DNA of 29,967 nucleotides. Source: Sperchopsis tessellata (Eukaryota; Arthropoda; Insecta; Coleoptera; Hydrophilidae). The DNA lies in NCBI GenBank assembly GCA_033557685.1, contig JAWQRN010000420.1, forward strand, positions 1-29,967. The letters are read 5' to 3'. The notes under the pieces are model-generated. The model worked only from the letters and a program-made list of their open reading frames with translations. It did no database searches and had not been told where the DNA came from. Made by a program: the position numbers and the translations under genes. Shown here one piece after another: positions 12,720 to 22,430 of this stretch. Each line of letters opens with the position of its first letter. Position 1 is the first letter of the stretch.

Positions 12720-12899
12720 CTAGTGTTTCTCAACCTTTTTGATATCAGGGGTCCCTGTAACGTGTGTGTCATACTTAGTGTGAACCCCTAGTTGAATGAT
12801 TTACACAAACTACTTTAATTTTTAATATTATGTATGGTTCCCTTTAATGCAATTAGCGAAGCCTAAATGGTTTGCGTATCCCCATGTGAGAAACACTAG
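12720..12899. mobile_element. 180-bp hAT-type MITE
   Basis: A perfect 13-bp inverted end, CTAGTGTTTCTCA, lies at 12720-12732 and, inverted, at 12899-12887. The left end continues ACCTTTTTGATATCAGGGG, matching the CAGTGGTTCTCAACCTTTTT type of hAT termini. The interior is non-coding. An 8-bp target duplication is not clear (CTATATGC against GTATCGCC), so the flanks have decayed. Confidence 0.8.
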
Positions 12900-13419
12900 T
12901 ATCGCCCATTGGATATGGATATTGGTTGTCTGACATATAGGTCAGATTGTCGCAAAAATAAAAGAAAACCATTCAATATTTTGTACATGGTTTTAATTTA
13001 TACGATACATATTGTACAAGCTCAAAAATGTTATATACACATAACGAATACAACAGTATGATGAATGTCTTGGAAAGGAACTCTTGCTCTTGTTAGTAAT
13101 TAGCTGTACCCCACGTACGAATACATATTTGATTTCTTGTTTATATGCTTTAAGATCGTGAGAGCATATTATGTAAGTATATATTTATTTTGTTAATTTG
13201 TATTTTTTTTCTATAAACGGATATACAATATCCATTCTAAAACCTATAGCTAACACTTCATTGGAAACAGTTTTTTATAATCAAACAAAATCCAGTGTTC
13301 TATTTTATATTATGTATTACTTAATATAGAAATAATGGATGATTTTTATTGAAGAAATTAAACTGTGAAATTTTAGGTAGTTAAATTGGTGGTTCTTCAT
13401 GTTTAACTGTGACATTATT
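12900..13419. other. AT-rich non-coding DNA
   Basis: Nothing recognised between the hAT MITE and the foldback repeat. Confidence 0.5.
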
Positions 13420-13560
13420 CCCACTGGAATAAACATTTCGACTAGAGTGTTGCTTCTACGTGGAAAACCTGCAGAGGCTCTGAAATGTGCCGACGGTATG
13501 TTCGCTGTTGCAAGGGACATTTTCAGGGAGAGTGATGTTACTTCAGCAAATGGACTCAAC
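13420..13560 (+). repeat. Dispersed repeat family, copy A
   Basis: Shares the order TGGAAA..CCTGCAGAGGCTCTGA, GTGCCGACG, GTTGCAAGGGACATTTTC and AGTGATGTTACTTCA with the other copies. It forms the left outer arm of the foldback. Confidence 0.8.
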
Positions 13561-14105
13561 ACTCTGATCTGGACTTGGCCAGATCATGCTTATAGGCAAG
13601 GACTGGAGTGGGGGATGCGCACTCGGGTGGCACTGTTCCATCAGAATTGTTATTATCGAGTCTAGGAGGACAGTAACGAGCCAGAGGGGTTTTCCAAGTG
13701 ATGAGAAGTAGTAAATAATCGTCCCGATTAATAGTATTGGGGCTACTATAAACTTCAATGGCTTCTCTGAATTTTCTGGGAAAATAAGAAGAAAAATCAG
13801 AGAAACCATTAAAGTTTATATTCATCCCAACAATATTAATTGGGACGATGGTTTTTAAGTTCCCATCATTTGGAGGACTGCCTGGCTCATTTCTGTCCTC
13901 TTACACTTGATAATAACTGTCCAAATGGAATCGTGCCACCATAGTGTGCATCCCCCACTCCAGTCCTTGTCTGCATAAGCACAAGTCAGGATTAGAGTTG
14001 AATTAATTCATTGAAGTAACATCTCCCTTGTAACAGTGAACGAAATATAAGCACCTTTCAAAACCTCTGCATAGTTTCCACTCGGAAACAACTTTTATTT
14101 AGGTA
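13430..14105. repeat. Large foldback: two inverted copies of a dispersed repeat
   Basis: The arms 13430-13776 and 13791-14105 are imperfect reverse complements around a 14-base loop (13777-13790). Matched blocks from the centre outward are CTCTGAATTTTC / GAAAAATCAGAG, CGTCCCGATTAATA / TATTAATTGGGACG, a shared AAGGACTGGAGTGGGGGATG block (13597-13616, inverted near 13947-13966), ATGTTACTTCA / TGAAGTAACAT and the GTTGCTTC.. / ..GGAAACAAC outer ends. The outermost ~130 bp of each arm belong to the repeat also found at 22940-23085 and 29855-29967. Open frames here are translations of the repeat, not genes. Confidence 0.85.
14010..14105 (-). repeat. Dispersed repeat family, copy B
   Basis: Inverted relative to copy A. 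It shows TGAAGTAACATCTCCCTTG, AACAGTGAACGAAA and TTTCCACTCGGAAACAAC, but lacks about 15 bases (GCCTTGAAAATGT) present in copy C. It forms the right outer arm of the foldback. Confidence 0.75.
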
Positions 14106-15779
14106 ATAACTGTGGAAATCTATTACATTTAATTTTGACTAAAGATTGAAAGCATTTCTTGGACAAAAAGCCATTATACTTACCTTAGAGATTCCATAAT
14201 TTAAGTAATATAAGATGTGAGTCAAATTTACTGAGAGTAGACATTTTTGTGTTCAAAATAACCATTTCTACTATAGTACATTTTCGCAGATATTTTGTCC
14301 ATATCTGGAAGAGCAGTATCTAAAGAAGTATTGGTAAAATAGCAGTAACTCATTATCTTACAAATAATCGTTGGTGAATTAATAAGATGACTCTCAATCT
14401 TTATAACTAGAGTTCAGGTCATTTGAAGGAAGATGCACAGTATGTAATAGATTCTTCAGCATTAACAAATTAAAACTTTTAATTTCATAAAAAAATCATA
14501 ATACAACATTTCATTATTTTAACCGTAGCCATTTTATTCCAAATAAATATAGTATGGCTCTTGCAATGCTTCAGTATTAGGTACAGTTTAACGTTCCATC
14601 TGGACACAATCAAAGACCTAAATCATTGTTGTTAGTTTATATTTTACAGTTAATAACTTTAAATCAAATATTTATTGATCAATCTAAATTCAGATATTTG
14701 CAGTAATTGACGTAGTATCATCTATTAAAATTTCACGTAATGTAAATGACTTTTATACTATTGCACATTAATTTTTACATAACGCTACTAATTCTGCAAA
14801 ACCATGTTATACAAAGTGAGATTTTTATAATAAAATATGGCTTATTAGGTTTTATTTTTGTTTACATGAAACCTTGTATCTAAATTATATACCATTCTCA
14901 TTAATTAACATATTTCTGGTTGTAATATTATTAGATCAAGTGTTTTTTGATTTTATAGATATTTAATTTTTGGCGTATACTAGGTTTTGTGGAATTTGTA
15001 ACAATGAAATTTATGGATTTTAAAATATTTAGTTACAATTTACAGTAATACTGGCTCTGGGTTCACTTAATATTGCATTCAGCTGTGATTGATATTAAAG
15101 ATATAAAATAATAAATAAAACAACAATATATGAATCTTTATTTACTTAAAACCTAATAATACTACAAAAACTTTCTAATACAGACTGCATTATCCATGCA
15201 AGACCATCCTACCTGTTAATAATAATTGAAAAATAATAATTTACTTTTATTCTTGTTTTAGAATGAAGTGCCAATATTTTATGTTTACATAGATTCATCA
15301 GACTGCTAAAAAATGAGAGATCAAAACCTTATGGACACCACTTAAAATGAAATAAATATTATAAATATTTTAGCCTAATAACAGGTTTACAGCTCATAAG
15401 ATTTGGACTAGCTATTAAAGGTACATTACATATCAAATTTTAGATAGTAAATAATTACTATGAATACTAGTAATGGATATAAATATTTGGAACATTTTGA
15501 ATTAACAAAACAACTATGTATATATGTTTAATAAAATTGCCATTTTCTGCTATTGTTTTTCTGTTCCCAGTTAACACTTTGATTGATTAAATTAAAATAT
15601 AATGTGCTTAAAAATGTCATTTAATTACTTTCGGATCCCCATATTTACAATAGTAAAAAAAAAACAAATTCCATTTTAAGTCTAATATAACTAGTTTTTC
15701 GGAAGCGACTGTGCTGCCATCTTAATAAAAACCTATTGGCGATGAAATTTTTGAAATTGGTATAGGCATTTAGAAACAA
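14106..15779. other. AT-rich non-coding DNA
   Basis: No gene, RNA or repeat family recognised. Confidence 0.55.
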
Positions 15780-16335
15780 CAGATCTTGTGCTAATGCAAC
15801 GTATATCTTCTATCAAAGATCGATCTTAAAAATGTGATTGAAGGATTGATCTTATCAAAAGACAACATCTACTGATCGATCTTTGAATGAAAATCAATCT
15901 TTGATCAAAATCGATATTTGATCTAGATCGATATTTGATAAGATCGATTTTTCTTCAATATCAATTTTTGATCAAGATCAATTTTTGGTTAAGATCGATT
16001 TGTGTGGATGGATGTAATCAGTAATTGTGTTTATTTGTTTTTATTTTATTTTGTTTTTTTTTGTTTATTTAAAGTAAACTTATAATAATAAAGGTAGTTT
16101 GTAGATTTTGATTAAAATGAAAAAATCATGAACCAGTATATTTAAGGTCTTTGTAGACATAGCAACGAAAATGAGCCGACAGTAAATAAAAAACAAAAAA
16201 ATAAAAATAAATAAATACAAATTACCGTTTACATTTCAATAAATGATCTTGAAGAAAAACCAATCTTGATCTAAAATCAATGTCAATCAAAAATCAAACT
16301 TGATTAAATATCGATCTTGATCAAAGAAAATTCGA
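15780..16335. repeat. GATC-rich degenerate minisatellite in an imperfect foldback
   Basis: From 15815 to 16005 a 14-20 base motif of the form GATCAAGATCGATNTTT recurs about ten times with variation. A T-rich arm (16027-16080) and an A-rich arm (16181-16232, ending CGTTTAC) are inverted around about 16130. GATC/ATCAA units resume at 16243-16326. The right edge reads GAGTTCGACCCAGCCCTAG (16332-16351 region), like a transposon end with no left partner found. Probably the body of an old nonautonomous DNA element. Confidence 0.6.
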
Positions 16336-16474
16336 GTTCGACCCAGCCCTAGTACCTATGCTAGAGCTCATAAAATGCCATTACGTGTCGGATGCACTAT
16401 GTGCAGTTTGTTCAGAGTAGCGCATGTTGTGTCGGTGATGTCATTTGTTGCCAACGGGTTAATAGACAAATACC
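16336..16474 (-). mobile_element. Possible piggyBac-like terminus in the carrier 3' flank
   Basis: Read on the minus strand, TTAACCCGTTGGCAACAAAT begins near 16463, 36 bases past the carrier stop. TTAACCC plus a GTTGGCAAC stretch is typical of piggyBac-type MITE ends. No matching second end is seen, so it is a fragment or chance. If the carrier transcript extends here, the fragment is part of its 3' UTR. Confidence 0.35.
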
Positions 16475-16498
16475 TTCATACTTATTATATCACCATTT

Positions 16499-16755
16499 TC
16501 ATGTTTGTTGTACTGTAAAAAAATAGTCAAAAACATTTAATACTTTCTCATAGGAAACAAATATAATACAATTTACGGGAAATGCTCTAACACAGATTGC
16601 TGTGAATCCTTTCATAAATATTGGAAGACCATCTGATTTGTACGTTTTATAAAAACAGTCCATCATACCTCTGTATTTTCGTTTAACAGGATCATCTGCT
16701 TGCAACCTAGATTTGACTACATCAAAAGGAATAACTACTGCCCAAGAGAAGACAC
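16499..16755 (-). CDS. Carrier exon 5 (third repeat, C terminus, stop)
   Basis: The exon encodes VFSWAVVIPFDVVKSRLQ, the loop YRGMMDCFYKTYKSDGLP, then IFMKGFTAICVRAFPVN, SYEKVLN and a short tail ending VQQT with a TGA stop. The acceptor TTCAG ends at 16756. The tail is a little longer than in vertebrate relatives. No AATAAA is seen within about 300 bases after the stop; the nearest candidates lie in the T-rich tract near 16028-16060. Confidence 0.95.
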
Positions 16756-19700
16756 CTGAAATTAAATGTATATTTATCTTCTCTGTTAAAAACTACATTA
16801 ACATCAGTTTACCTGCACTGCCGCCTGCCATACACTGCTTGAATAGTTCACTTCTATCTTGAAATGCATTCAAAAGTAAGTATTCGTATGTTACAGTGTA
16901 AAGCCCACTTGTTGGTACATCCCTATTATACATATTAACATATAAAAAAATTATTAGTTTTAAATAGTAATTATACTAATTATAAATGAATGGATGTATT
17001 AAATAGTTTCCAAAAAGGCTGAAAAAAGAGAATGACTTAAATCAAGGCTGATATCTATGTAGGTATATAGGTAAAGCACTCAGTTAATATACGGGTTGCG
17101 TTTTCAAAGCGAGGTAAGCTAAGAGAATGTATGTCAAGTGGATGTTCTCCATATAAATCAATATAAAATTATATATTTTGAAAACTAATAATGAAACATG
17201 CTAAAGAAGAAATTGTATTATAAATGAGTTCAGACTGTGTTTAAATATCGTCTAATCTCCGATGGTGGAGAGTTTGTTTCAAACTTTGAGCTGAGCTTGT
17301 ACTTGTTATAAAATTATTTGTATATATTATATTGATGATAATAAACAAAATCGTAAGTTTAAAAAAAATCTGTGTTTTAGAAATGAAAATTGAACCGTGG
17401 CTTAAGTCCCGGTCTAACAAGACGGCCTACAAACCCTGTATAAATCATGGTCCAGATTGCATTTTAGGCATTGACCAAATTGATTTGGTAGACTTACATA
17501 TATACTGCAAGAACAAATGAGTATAGAAGTTCTAAAAAATCTCAAAATAATAAGATAAGTGATATTTTATATAAAGTAAAGAATATCAAAAAAATTGTTA
17601 GAAAGGTCTGAGCCTGATATTAAATTGCTTATTGGTTTTACTTCTTCTCGTTGATCTTTAAAGATATGCATAAAGGTAAATTGGTTATTGAGATTAATAG
17701 TAAGTTCGAGTGGTAAAATATACATAAGTTAATATATATATATATATATCTTCACGATACATTTTTTTCATAGATCTTATTGGAAAAAGTAAAAATGATA
17801 TCCACACTCTGCTTAACAGCACGGCAAGTTATGGGATCCTGTATCAGAAAAATGGATGCTTACTGTAGTAAGTGCAACTAACTATGGATAAATTCTTGAT
17901 AAAAATGACAAGGAACAATTAATTTTTAAGCTAGAAGTGTATTACTAACTTGTATGTTATTGTTACTGCAACTTATAGAATAAATTGATTATTTTGTATC
18001 TAATTTATCAAAGTAATGCTTCGACTTAATCAAAAGGACAAAAATAAAGTTTCCACTAGACACGACACGTTGGACATGTATAAACATAAGGTACATAGAG
18101 AGCTGTAAATAACAGTGTACTTATTAATGAACATATGTTAAAAGAATGTACATTAAATGAGCGCTTTACTTTTAAATTTATTTTAACTTCAGGTAAACTT
18201 TCAACTAGGGTTTTTAAATTTTCTTTAAATAAAATTATGATAGTGGTCTGTAAGGTTCTTCAATTGTTTGGGACAATGCATACATTCACTATAGAGCAGA
18301 CCTCTCGAAGGAGAAATTTTATATAAAAATTATTAAAAAAGAATGCATTACCTCCACATCATTGGTGTAAATCCTTTAAATAAGGCAAAGAAGCCTCGGT
18401 CCCTTACAATTCCTTTTAGAGCAGACAACATTCCAGTATATGGGGGTACATAATGTTCCTTCCAATTACCCTTACCCTCTGTGTTTACTTGTAAAACAGT
18501 TTTGACTAATTCTATAGGACAGGTAGCTACTGCTTGTATAAATCCAGCAAAACACCCTAAACAGAGCCAAAAAATAGTATAAATGTTTAGAAAGTTTAAA
18601 TGTTTATATATAAGCTATGCATTTTTGTAATGTTAGATTGGTTTAAGTGAGTAGTTTCCTAAACATTCTAGAAAATCCTTTAAATACATAGCAACAAGCT
18701 ATTATCTTAACCTTTATAGTTATAGAAATGCTTAGCCATCTCGTTAGCTCAGTAGCTAAGTATTTAGCTAAGACTTTTTGTGATTAGGGAAAAGTCTTTG
18801 AGGTACTTATCTTCCAGGAGGGACGTTAAACTGTGGGTCCTGTGTATTTTAGGTAAATTAAGACCACGTGCACGTAAAAGAGCCCAATTCCAGGTGGACT
18901 ACTGGGCCACTAAGCGTGGGGTCCCGAGTGTGAGACACAGAGGTGGCCGGTTTTTTGTGATTAGGGAAAAGCCTTTGTGGTGCTCGTCTTCCGGGAGGGA
19001 CGTAAAACTGAGGGCCCCATATATTGTAGGTTTACGTGCACATAAAAGAACTACATTCCAGTTGGAACACTGGATTTGGCCAAATTCCCAGGTGTGGAAG
19101 TATAATCATTGGAGTCGAAGACTGGTCATAGCAGCAGAAATAACTGACGTTAAATAAACAAACAAACAATATAAAAGTGCAATTTTACGAAGTAACTGTC
19201 AACACCATTAAATATTTTAAGCAGTTTGAAAAGTGTAGTTATGTGGTATCAAAATTACACTATTATAAACAATTTAATATTAATAACTTTCATAATTTGA
19301 TTCTAAGGAGTGTGATAAACTAATTTACTTAGTATATTATTCCAGATACTTAAAATTAACAATTCCAGACGTTTCATCATCACTATGCACAATAAAATTT
19401 TATTTTATATATTTACAAGCAGATATACCATTTTCTCCTACTGTAAGGTCATTTTGATGTTTACATTCAGTTTTTACATTTATGTTTCTTTCTTCAAATC
19501 TTGCAGACCTTATTAGAATGCATATATTTTCAAAATTTTCTTTTAATTCACAGTTTATTTACAACTTTTAATAATAAGCAAAAAAACAAACAGAAAATGG
19601 TACCTCAATTGTAAATCTTCATTACTATGTATTATATTCCGTTTCTAATATAAATAGTATTTGGAATTTTCGAACAAAGATCCCACCTATTTTTCAGAAG

Positions 19701-22430
19701 TGGTTGTGTGAAACATATTCAACCAAGAGCCTTGCATTCTCCTTCATTAAAATAACTCTTTTCAATATACAGATGCTCCCCAAGGTAAGTACAATATATT
19801 AAACAAATATAGTTTTGTATTAATCCCTACTCTGCATTTTAAAAATAATTTTTTGATTCCTGGTATGAATGATAAGCAACAACTACTGTTTTTATGTTTA
19901 TAATTTTTTGTATGGTTCTGAGAATATAAGTAAATAAAGATAATTTTCTTGAGAGCAGTTTTAGATGTGGTTTCCATTCCAGTAGAGTATTAATCTCACC
20001 ACCAAAGGATCATTTAAAACCATATTCAAAGATGTACTGTTGTGATGTGCATTAAGTTCATCCTCAGAACTGCTTATGTAGGCAAAATTTAATATTTTAG
20101 TCTTGTCCACGTTCATCTTCAAGTCTATCGAGTAAAAAGCCATCAAGACATACTATACTCTGTGGAATATTTCATTCAATATCTTTTTTATTTTCCCTTA
20201 AAAACAAGAATAAGAATACAATAAAGAAATTTCCTATTCTCCATAGAAGTATCCAGGTCGTTTCTGATCTATAGTTTGCTGTTCATTTTTAAAGTAGTTT
20301 TACAACAATTTATATACACTCCTTGAAGTATTCCCTCCATCTTATTCACATAATATCTGTCAGCACATTCCTATTCTTGTTAGTACAACTTTTAGTTAAG
20401 TTATTTTTAAATTTGTCCATTCTTCTGCCGCATTCTTTCCACTCATTTTGTTTTGCTAGCGTTACAAATCTTTTCACTTAATTCATAGCTTCATTATATC
20501 AAATATTTTTCATCGTTCTTCTGATTCTCGTATTCTTTCCAGGGTTTGTTTTATTTCATTCCTTCCTTTAGTTCTCTGTTCCATCATGAACTTTTTTTGG
20601 TTCCTTATACAGCTCTCTTTGTTCCAGATAATTTTCTCTTTTTTAGTATAATGTTCTTGAAATTACTCCAAGATGCTGCAGGCACTGATTATATAGTTCT
20701 TAATATTTCTTAACAGATTGTCATTCTATCTCTAAAGGAGTTAATTTTTCCTTTTTCTCTGTACAATATTCCTTCACAGTATGTTTATGATGTGCCACCT
20801 TACCTAATGTTCATTACCAGCATGTGAAGTTCACTGTAAATCGCATTACATATTTGAGCTTTCCTTCTACTCGATGCTTTTTTAGTCTAATCTGGGTATA
20901 AATCTCTATTACGGACAACAAGTTCTGAAGTTTTTCCCAAATTATTTTTCTCCTTCAGCTCCACTTGAAGTCCTTCAGAAGCTAAATTCCATTTCCTTAG
21001 AAATCACCAATCCTAACCCACAAAATATGTATGTACCAATTTAGTCTCAACTTAACTCCCTTATCATTAATATATATATTAAATCCATTACCAATATCCT
21101 TTCCCTCATATTCCATGTACCTAACATTTCTCATATGTCATTCTTTATTTGCAATATCATTGCGTTGATCGTCATTATATCAGCTGTTTTAACTTGTTTT
21201 AATTTTTTCTTCTGCCTCCATTCCACTCTTTCACTGACCCAATATCAAATGTTTACATTACTTATCAGTTTCATGCATATGGCCGACTCGTTTTTATGTT
21301 TTTCTTTTTGCTAAATTCTAATGGTCTAAATTTTTTTTAAATAATATATGGGAGCAACTTATATAACATGGGTACAGGATTTAGTTCTCTTCACAACTGA
21401 GAAGCCAATGAGTCACATACCATACTTTACCTGCATAAAACACATGTTCCATAAATCTTGGTGCAGTATTTTTAGTTCGTTCCATGTCTTTATTTTGCTG
21501 CAAAACCCTCATACAATTTCCATAGCAACCAAAGAAAATAGAATTTGACGGACCCATTGTTATGAGAGGGAACATCATTCCTTTATAGTATCCACGAATA
21601 CCTTCATATTGATAAGTTCTCCTAAGTGCCATCCATAGTGTGGTATTCATAATTTGTTGTCTTACTTTAACTGTGTCCAAGGGGTGCCCTACTAGTAGCC
21701 CTAAAACTCCTAAAAGATAATTTAAATATTTTTTAATGTAAATTGTCTCGACTTAGTATTGGGTATTGCAACTGACTTCAGTGGCGAATAAATCAATGCC
21801 AAAACACAACAAAGAGATATGATTTTGACTCCTTTTTAAAAAGTATGACCGATGTGAGATCCATCTTGAACTCTCAAAAGAGTAGTGGACGCGGTAAAAA
21901 AAACTAAATTATTCATATCATGATTTGCATTAGATAGTATATTTATTTTTTTACTGCAGCACAAAATTAATTAAGAATATGTATTCCTTATAAAATGGGG
22001 TCTATCCATTTTTTTTGCTCAAACTGAAATCCAATTTTAAGATTTGTTATTTTCGCATTCATTTTCCAAATTGGAATAGTGCATTTTACATGCACGATAA
22101 CACAAAAAGAGACTAAACTGGATTTTAAACCACACTACACTACTCAAAAGATAGATACACAAAAGTGGCTAAAAGTAATGCATGTTGATGCTTCCATTAG
22201 TTTTTTGTAACTATTGTGACCTTAGACACAGGATAATATGGCATAAATACAAACGTCATATAAATAATATCAATCGCGCATGCTCAAGGTTATATGTTTC
22301 GTTCAAAAAACTTTTATTGGGTATGTGTAAACAAAAATATTTAACATAACAATTACTGATTTAATTAAATTACAATCAGAAAATATTTACCTCCAACCCA
22401 TCCTGCGATAAAATCCTGCCAGACGTGCAT
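16499..22430 (-). CDS. Mitochondrial carrier family protein, SLC25A45/47/48-like (five exons, complete)
   Basis: This gene encodes an inner-mitochondrial-membrane solute carrier. Coding exons in transcript order are 22430-22391, 21709-21431, 18556-18352, 16922-16813 and 16755-16499; they sum to 891 nt and give 296 residues plus a TGA stop. All four introns are GT-AG and every phase matches. Three carrier repeats are visible, with signatures PLDTVKVR (residues 23-30), PIELVKTV (120-127) and PFDVVKSR (221-228). The Arg-Asp pair 175-176 (WRDVP) and Arg268 (RAFPVN) sit where amino-acid/carnitine-type carriers have substrate-contact residues. The N-terminal AGWVGG and C-terminal KSRLQAD / RAFPVN / SYE blocks resemble SLC25A45, A47 and A48 more than SLC25A20. 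Members of that group have been linked to choline or methylated amino acids, but the substrate here cannot be read from sequence. The start ATG has A at -3 (CAAAATG), and no upstream coding is needed. Unusual points: the second signature ends in Val instead of a basic residue, and introns 2 and 3 are large and repeat-filled. Family assignment is near certain; the exact orthologue is not. Confidence 0.93.
16756..16812 (-). other. Carrier intron 4 (57 bp)
   Basis: The intron starts GTAAAC and ends TTCAG. At 57 bp it is the smallest intron of the gene and contains no repeat. It is close to the minimum intron size typical of insects. Confidence 0.9.
16813..16922 (-). CDS. Carrier exon 4 (residues 175-212)
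   Basis: The exon encodes DVPTSGLYTVTYEYLLLNAF (helix 4) and then FKQCMAGGSAG, the start of helix 5. The acceptor ATAG ends at 16923 and the donor GTAAAC starts at 16812. Gly212 is split by the short 57-bp intron 4. Confidence 0.92.
16923..18351 (-). other. Carrier intron 3 (1,429 bp), no gene inside
   Basis: This is AT-rich sequence without recognisable coding. A pure (AT)9 microsatellite lies at 17732-17749. Short open frames inside (17332-17520 and 18135-18326) have no recognisable domain and I treat them as chance. Confidence 0.85.
17732..17749. repeat. (AT)9 microsatellite
   Basis: Nine uninterrupted AT dinucleotides lie in intron 3 of the carrier gene. Confidence 0.95.
18352..18556 (-). 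CDS. Carrier exon 3 (second repeat, residues 107-175)
   Basis: The exon encodes CFAGFIQAVATCPIELVKTVLQ, then a longer matrix loop (VNTEGKGNWKEHYVPPYTG), then the GFFALFKGFTPMMWR block leading into helix 4. The acceptor TTTAG ends at 18557 and the donor GTAATG starts at 18351. Codon 175 (AGG, Arg) is split across intron 3. Confidence 0.93.
18721..18731 (+). repeat. SINE left target-site duplication
   Basis: TATAGAAATGC here pairs with TATAAAAGTGC at 19170-19180 (9/11 identical), bracketing the SINE and its A-rich tail. Confidence 0.6.
18732..19169 (+). mobile_element. Dimeric tRNA-like SINE with target-site duplication
   Basis: The 5' end carries a tRNA-like A-box stretch (TAGCTCAGTAGCTAAG, about 18744-18759). 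Two tandem body units follow, each opening TTTTTGTGATTAGGGAAAAG (near 18774 and 18951) and sharing GGGAGGGACGT and CGTGCAC..TAAAAGA blocks. The element ends in an A-rich tail (AATAAACAAACAAACA). It is flanked by TATAGAAATGC (18721-18731) and TATAAAAGTGC (19170-19180), a duplication with 9 of 11 matches. No clean B box is visible, so an origin as a tRNA-derived SINE is likely but not proven. A related fragment lies antisense near 29050. An open frame of 125 codons runs through both units but is only the repeat read in translation. Confidence 0.75.
19990..21010 (-). mobile_element. RTE-like LINE relic (endonuclease/RT linker and RT tail), degenerate
   Basis: On the minus strand a string of lysine/arginine-rich fragments resembles the linker between endonuclease and reverse transcriptase of RTE-type LINEs. 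It includes ILKKRKLSGTKRA (about 20640) and the hallmark RWREYFKEC (about 20319-20345). A short distance downstream, LKMNVDKTKIL (about 20088-20125) matches the end of the RT domain. The distance between the two is far too short for a full palm domain, so the catalytic core has been deleted. Several frameshifts and stops are present. It lies in carrier intron 2, in the same orientation as the gene. The clade call is tentative. Confidence 0.5.
21431..21709 (-). CDS. Carrier exon 2 (first repeat, residues 14-107)
   Basis: The exon completes helix 1 (VLGLLVGHPLDTVKVRQQ), the matrix loop (WMALRRTYQYEGIRGYYKGM) and helix 2 (PSNSIFFGCYG). The GxxGYYKGM block is the usual EGxxGFFKGM carrier motif. 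The acceptor is TTTTAG at 21711-21710 and the donor GTAAAG starts at 21430. Reading continues past the donor in the same frame for a few codons, so a naive ORF overruns the exon. Confidence 0.93.
21710..22390 (-). other. Carrier intron 1 (681 bp), nothing recognised
   Basis: The intron starts GTAAAT and ends TTTTAG. It holds AT-rich sequence with no coding or repeat family I recognise. Confidence 0.85.
22391..22430 (-). CDS. Carrier exon 1 (residues 1-13 plus one base)
   Basis: The exon reads MHVWQDFIAGWVG and is followed by the donor GTAAAT. The first G of codon 14 lies at the exon end and is completed by GA from exon 2. The start of transmembrane helix 1 matches the conserved D/E-F-x-A-G-W opening of SLC25A45/48-type carriers. 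It is too short to be found as a free-standing ORF. The 5' UTR extent is unknown, and an upstream non-coding exon is possible. Confidence 0.88.

Larger units (their letters stand above)
18557..21430 (-). other. Carrier intron 2 (2,874 bp) with nested SINE and LINE relic
   Basis: This is the largest intron of the gene, bounded by GTAAAG and TTTAG. From low to high coordinate it holds a dimeric SINE (18732-19169), unassigned AT-rich DNA (19180-19990), an RTE-like LINE relic (19990-21010) and unassigned pyrimidine-rich DNA up to the exon 2 donor. Confidence 0.88.

Noticed and set aside
13317..13825. Several open frames on both strands
   Set aside because: They lie wholly in the foldback and change with the repeat copy; no domain is recognisable.
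18744..18760. tRNA gene suggested by TAGCTCAGTAGCTAAG
   Set aside because: No cloverleaf, no B box and no acceptor pairing can be built; it is the head of a SINE.
18780..19157. 125-codon open frame
   Set aside because: It is a translation of the two SINE body units; the repeated peptide blocks follow the DNA repeat.
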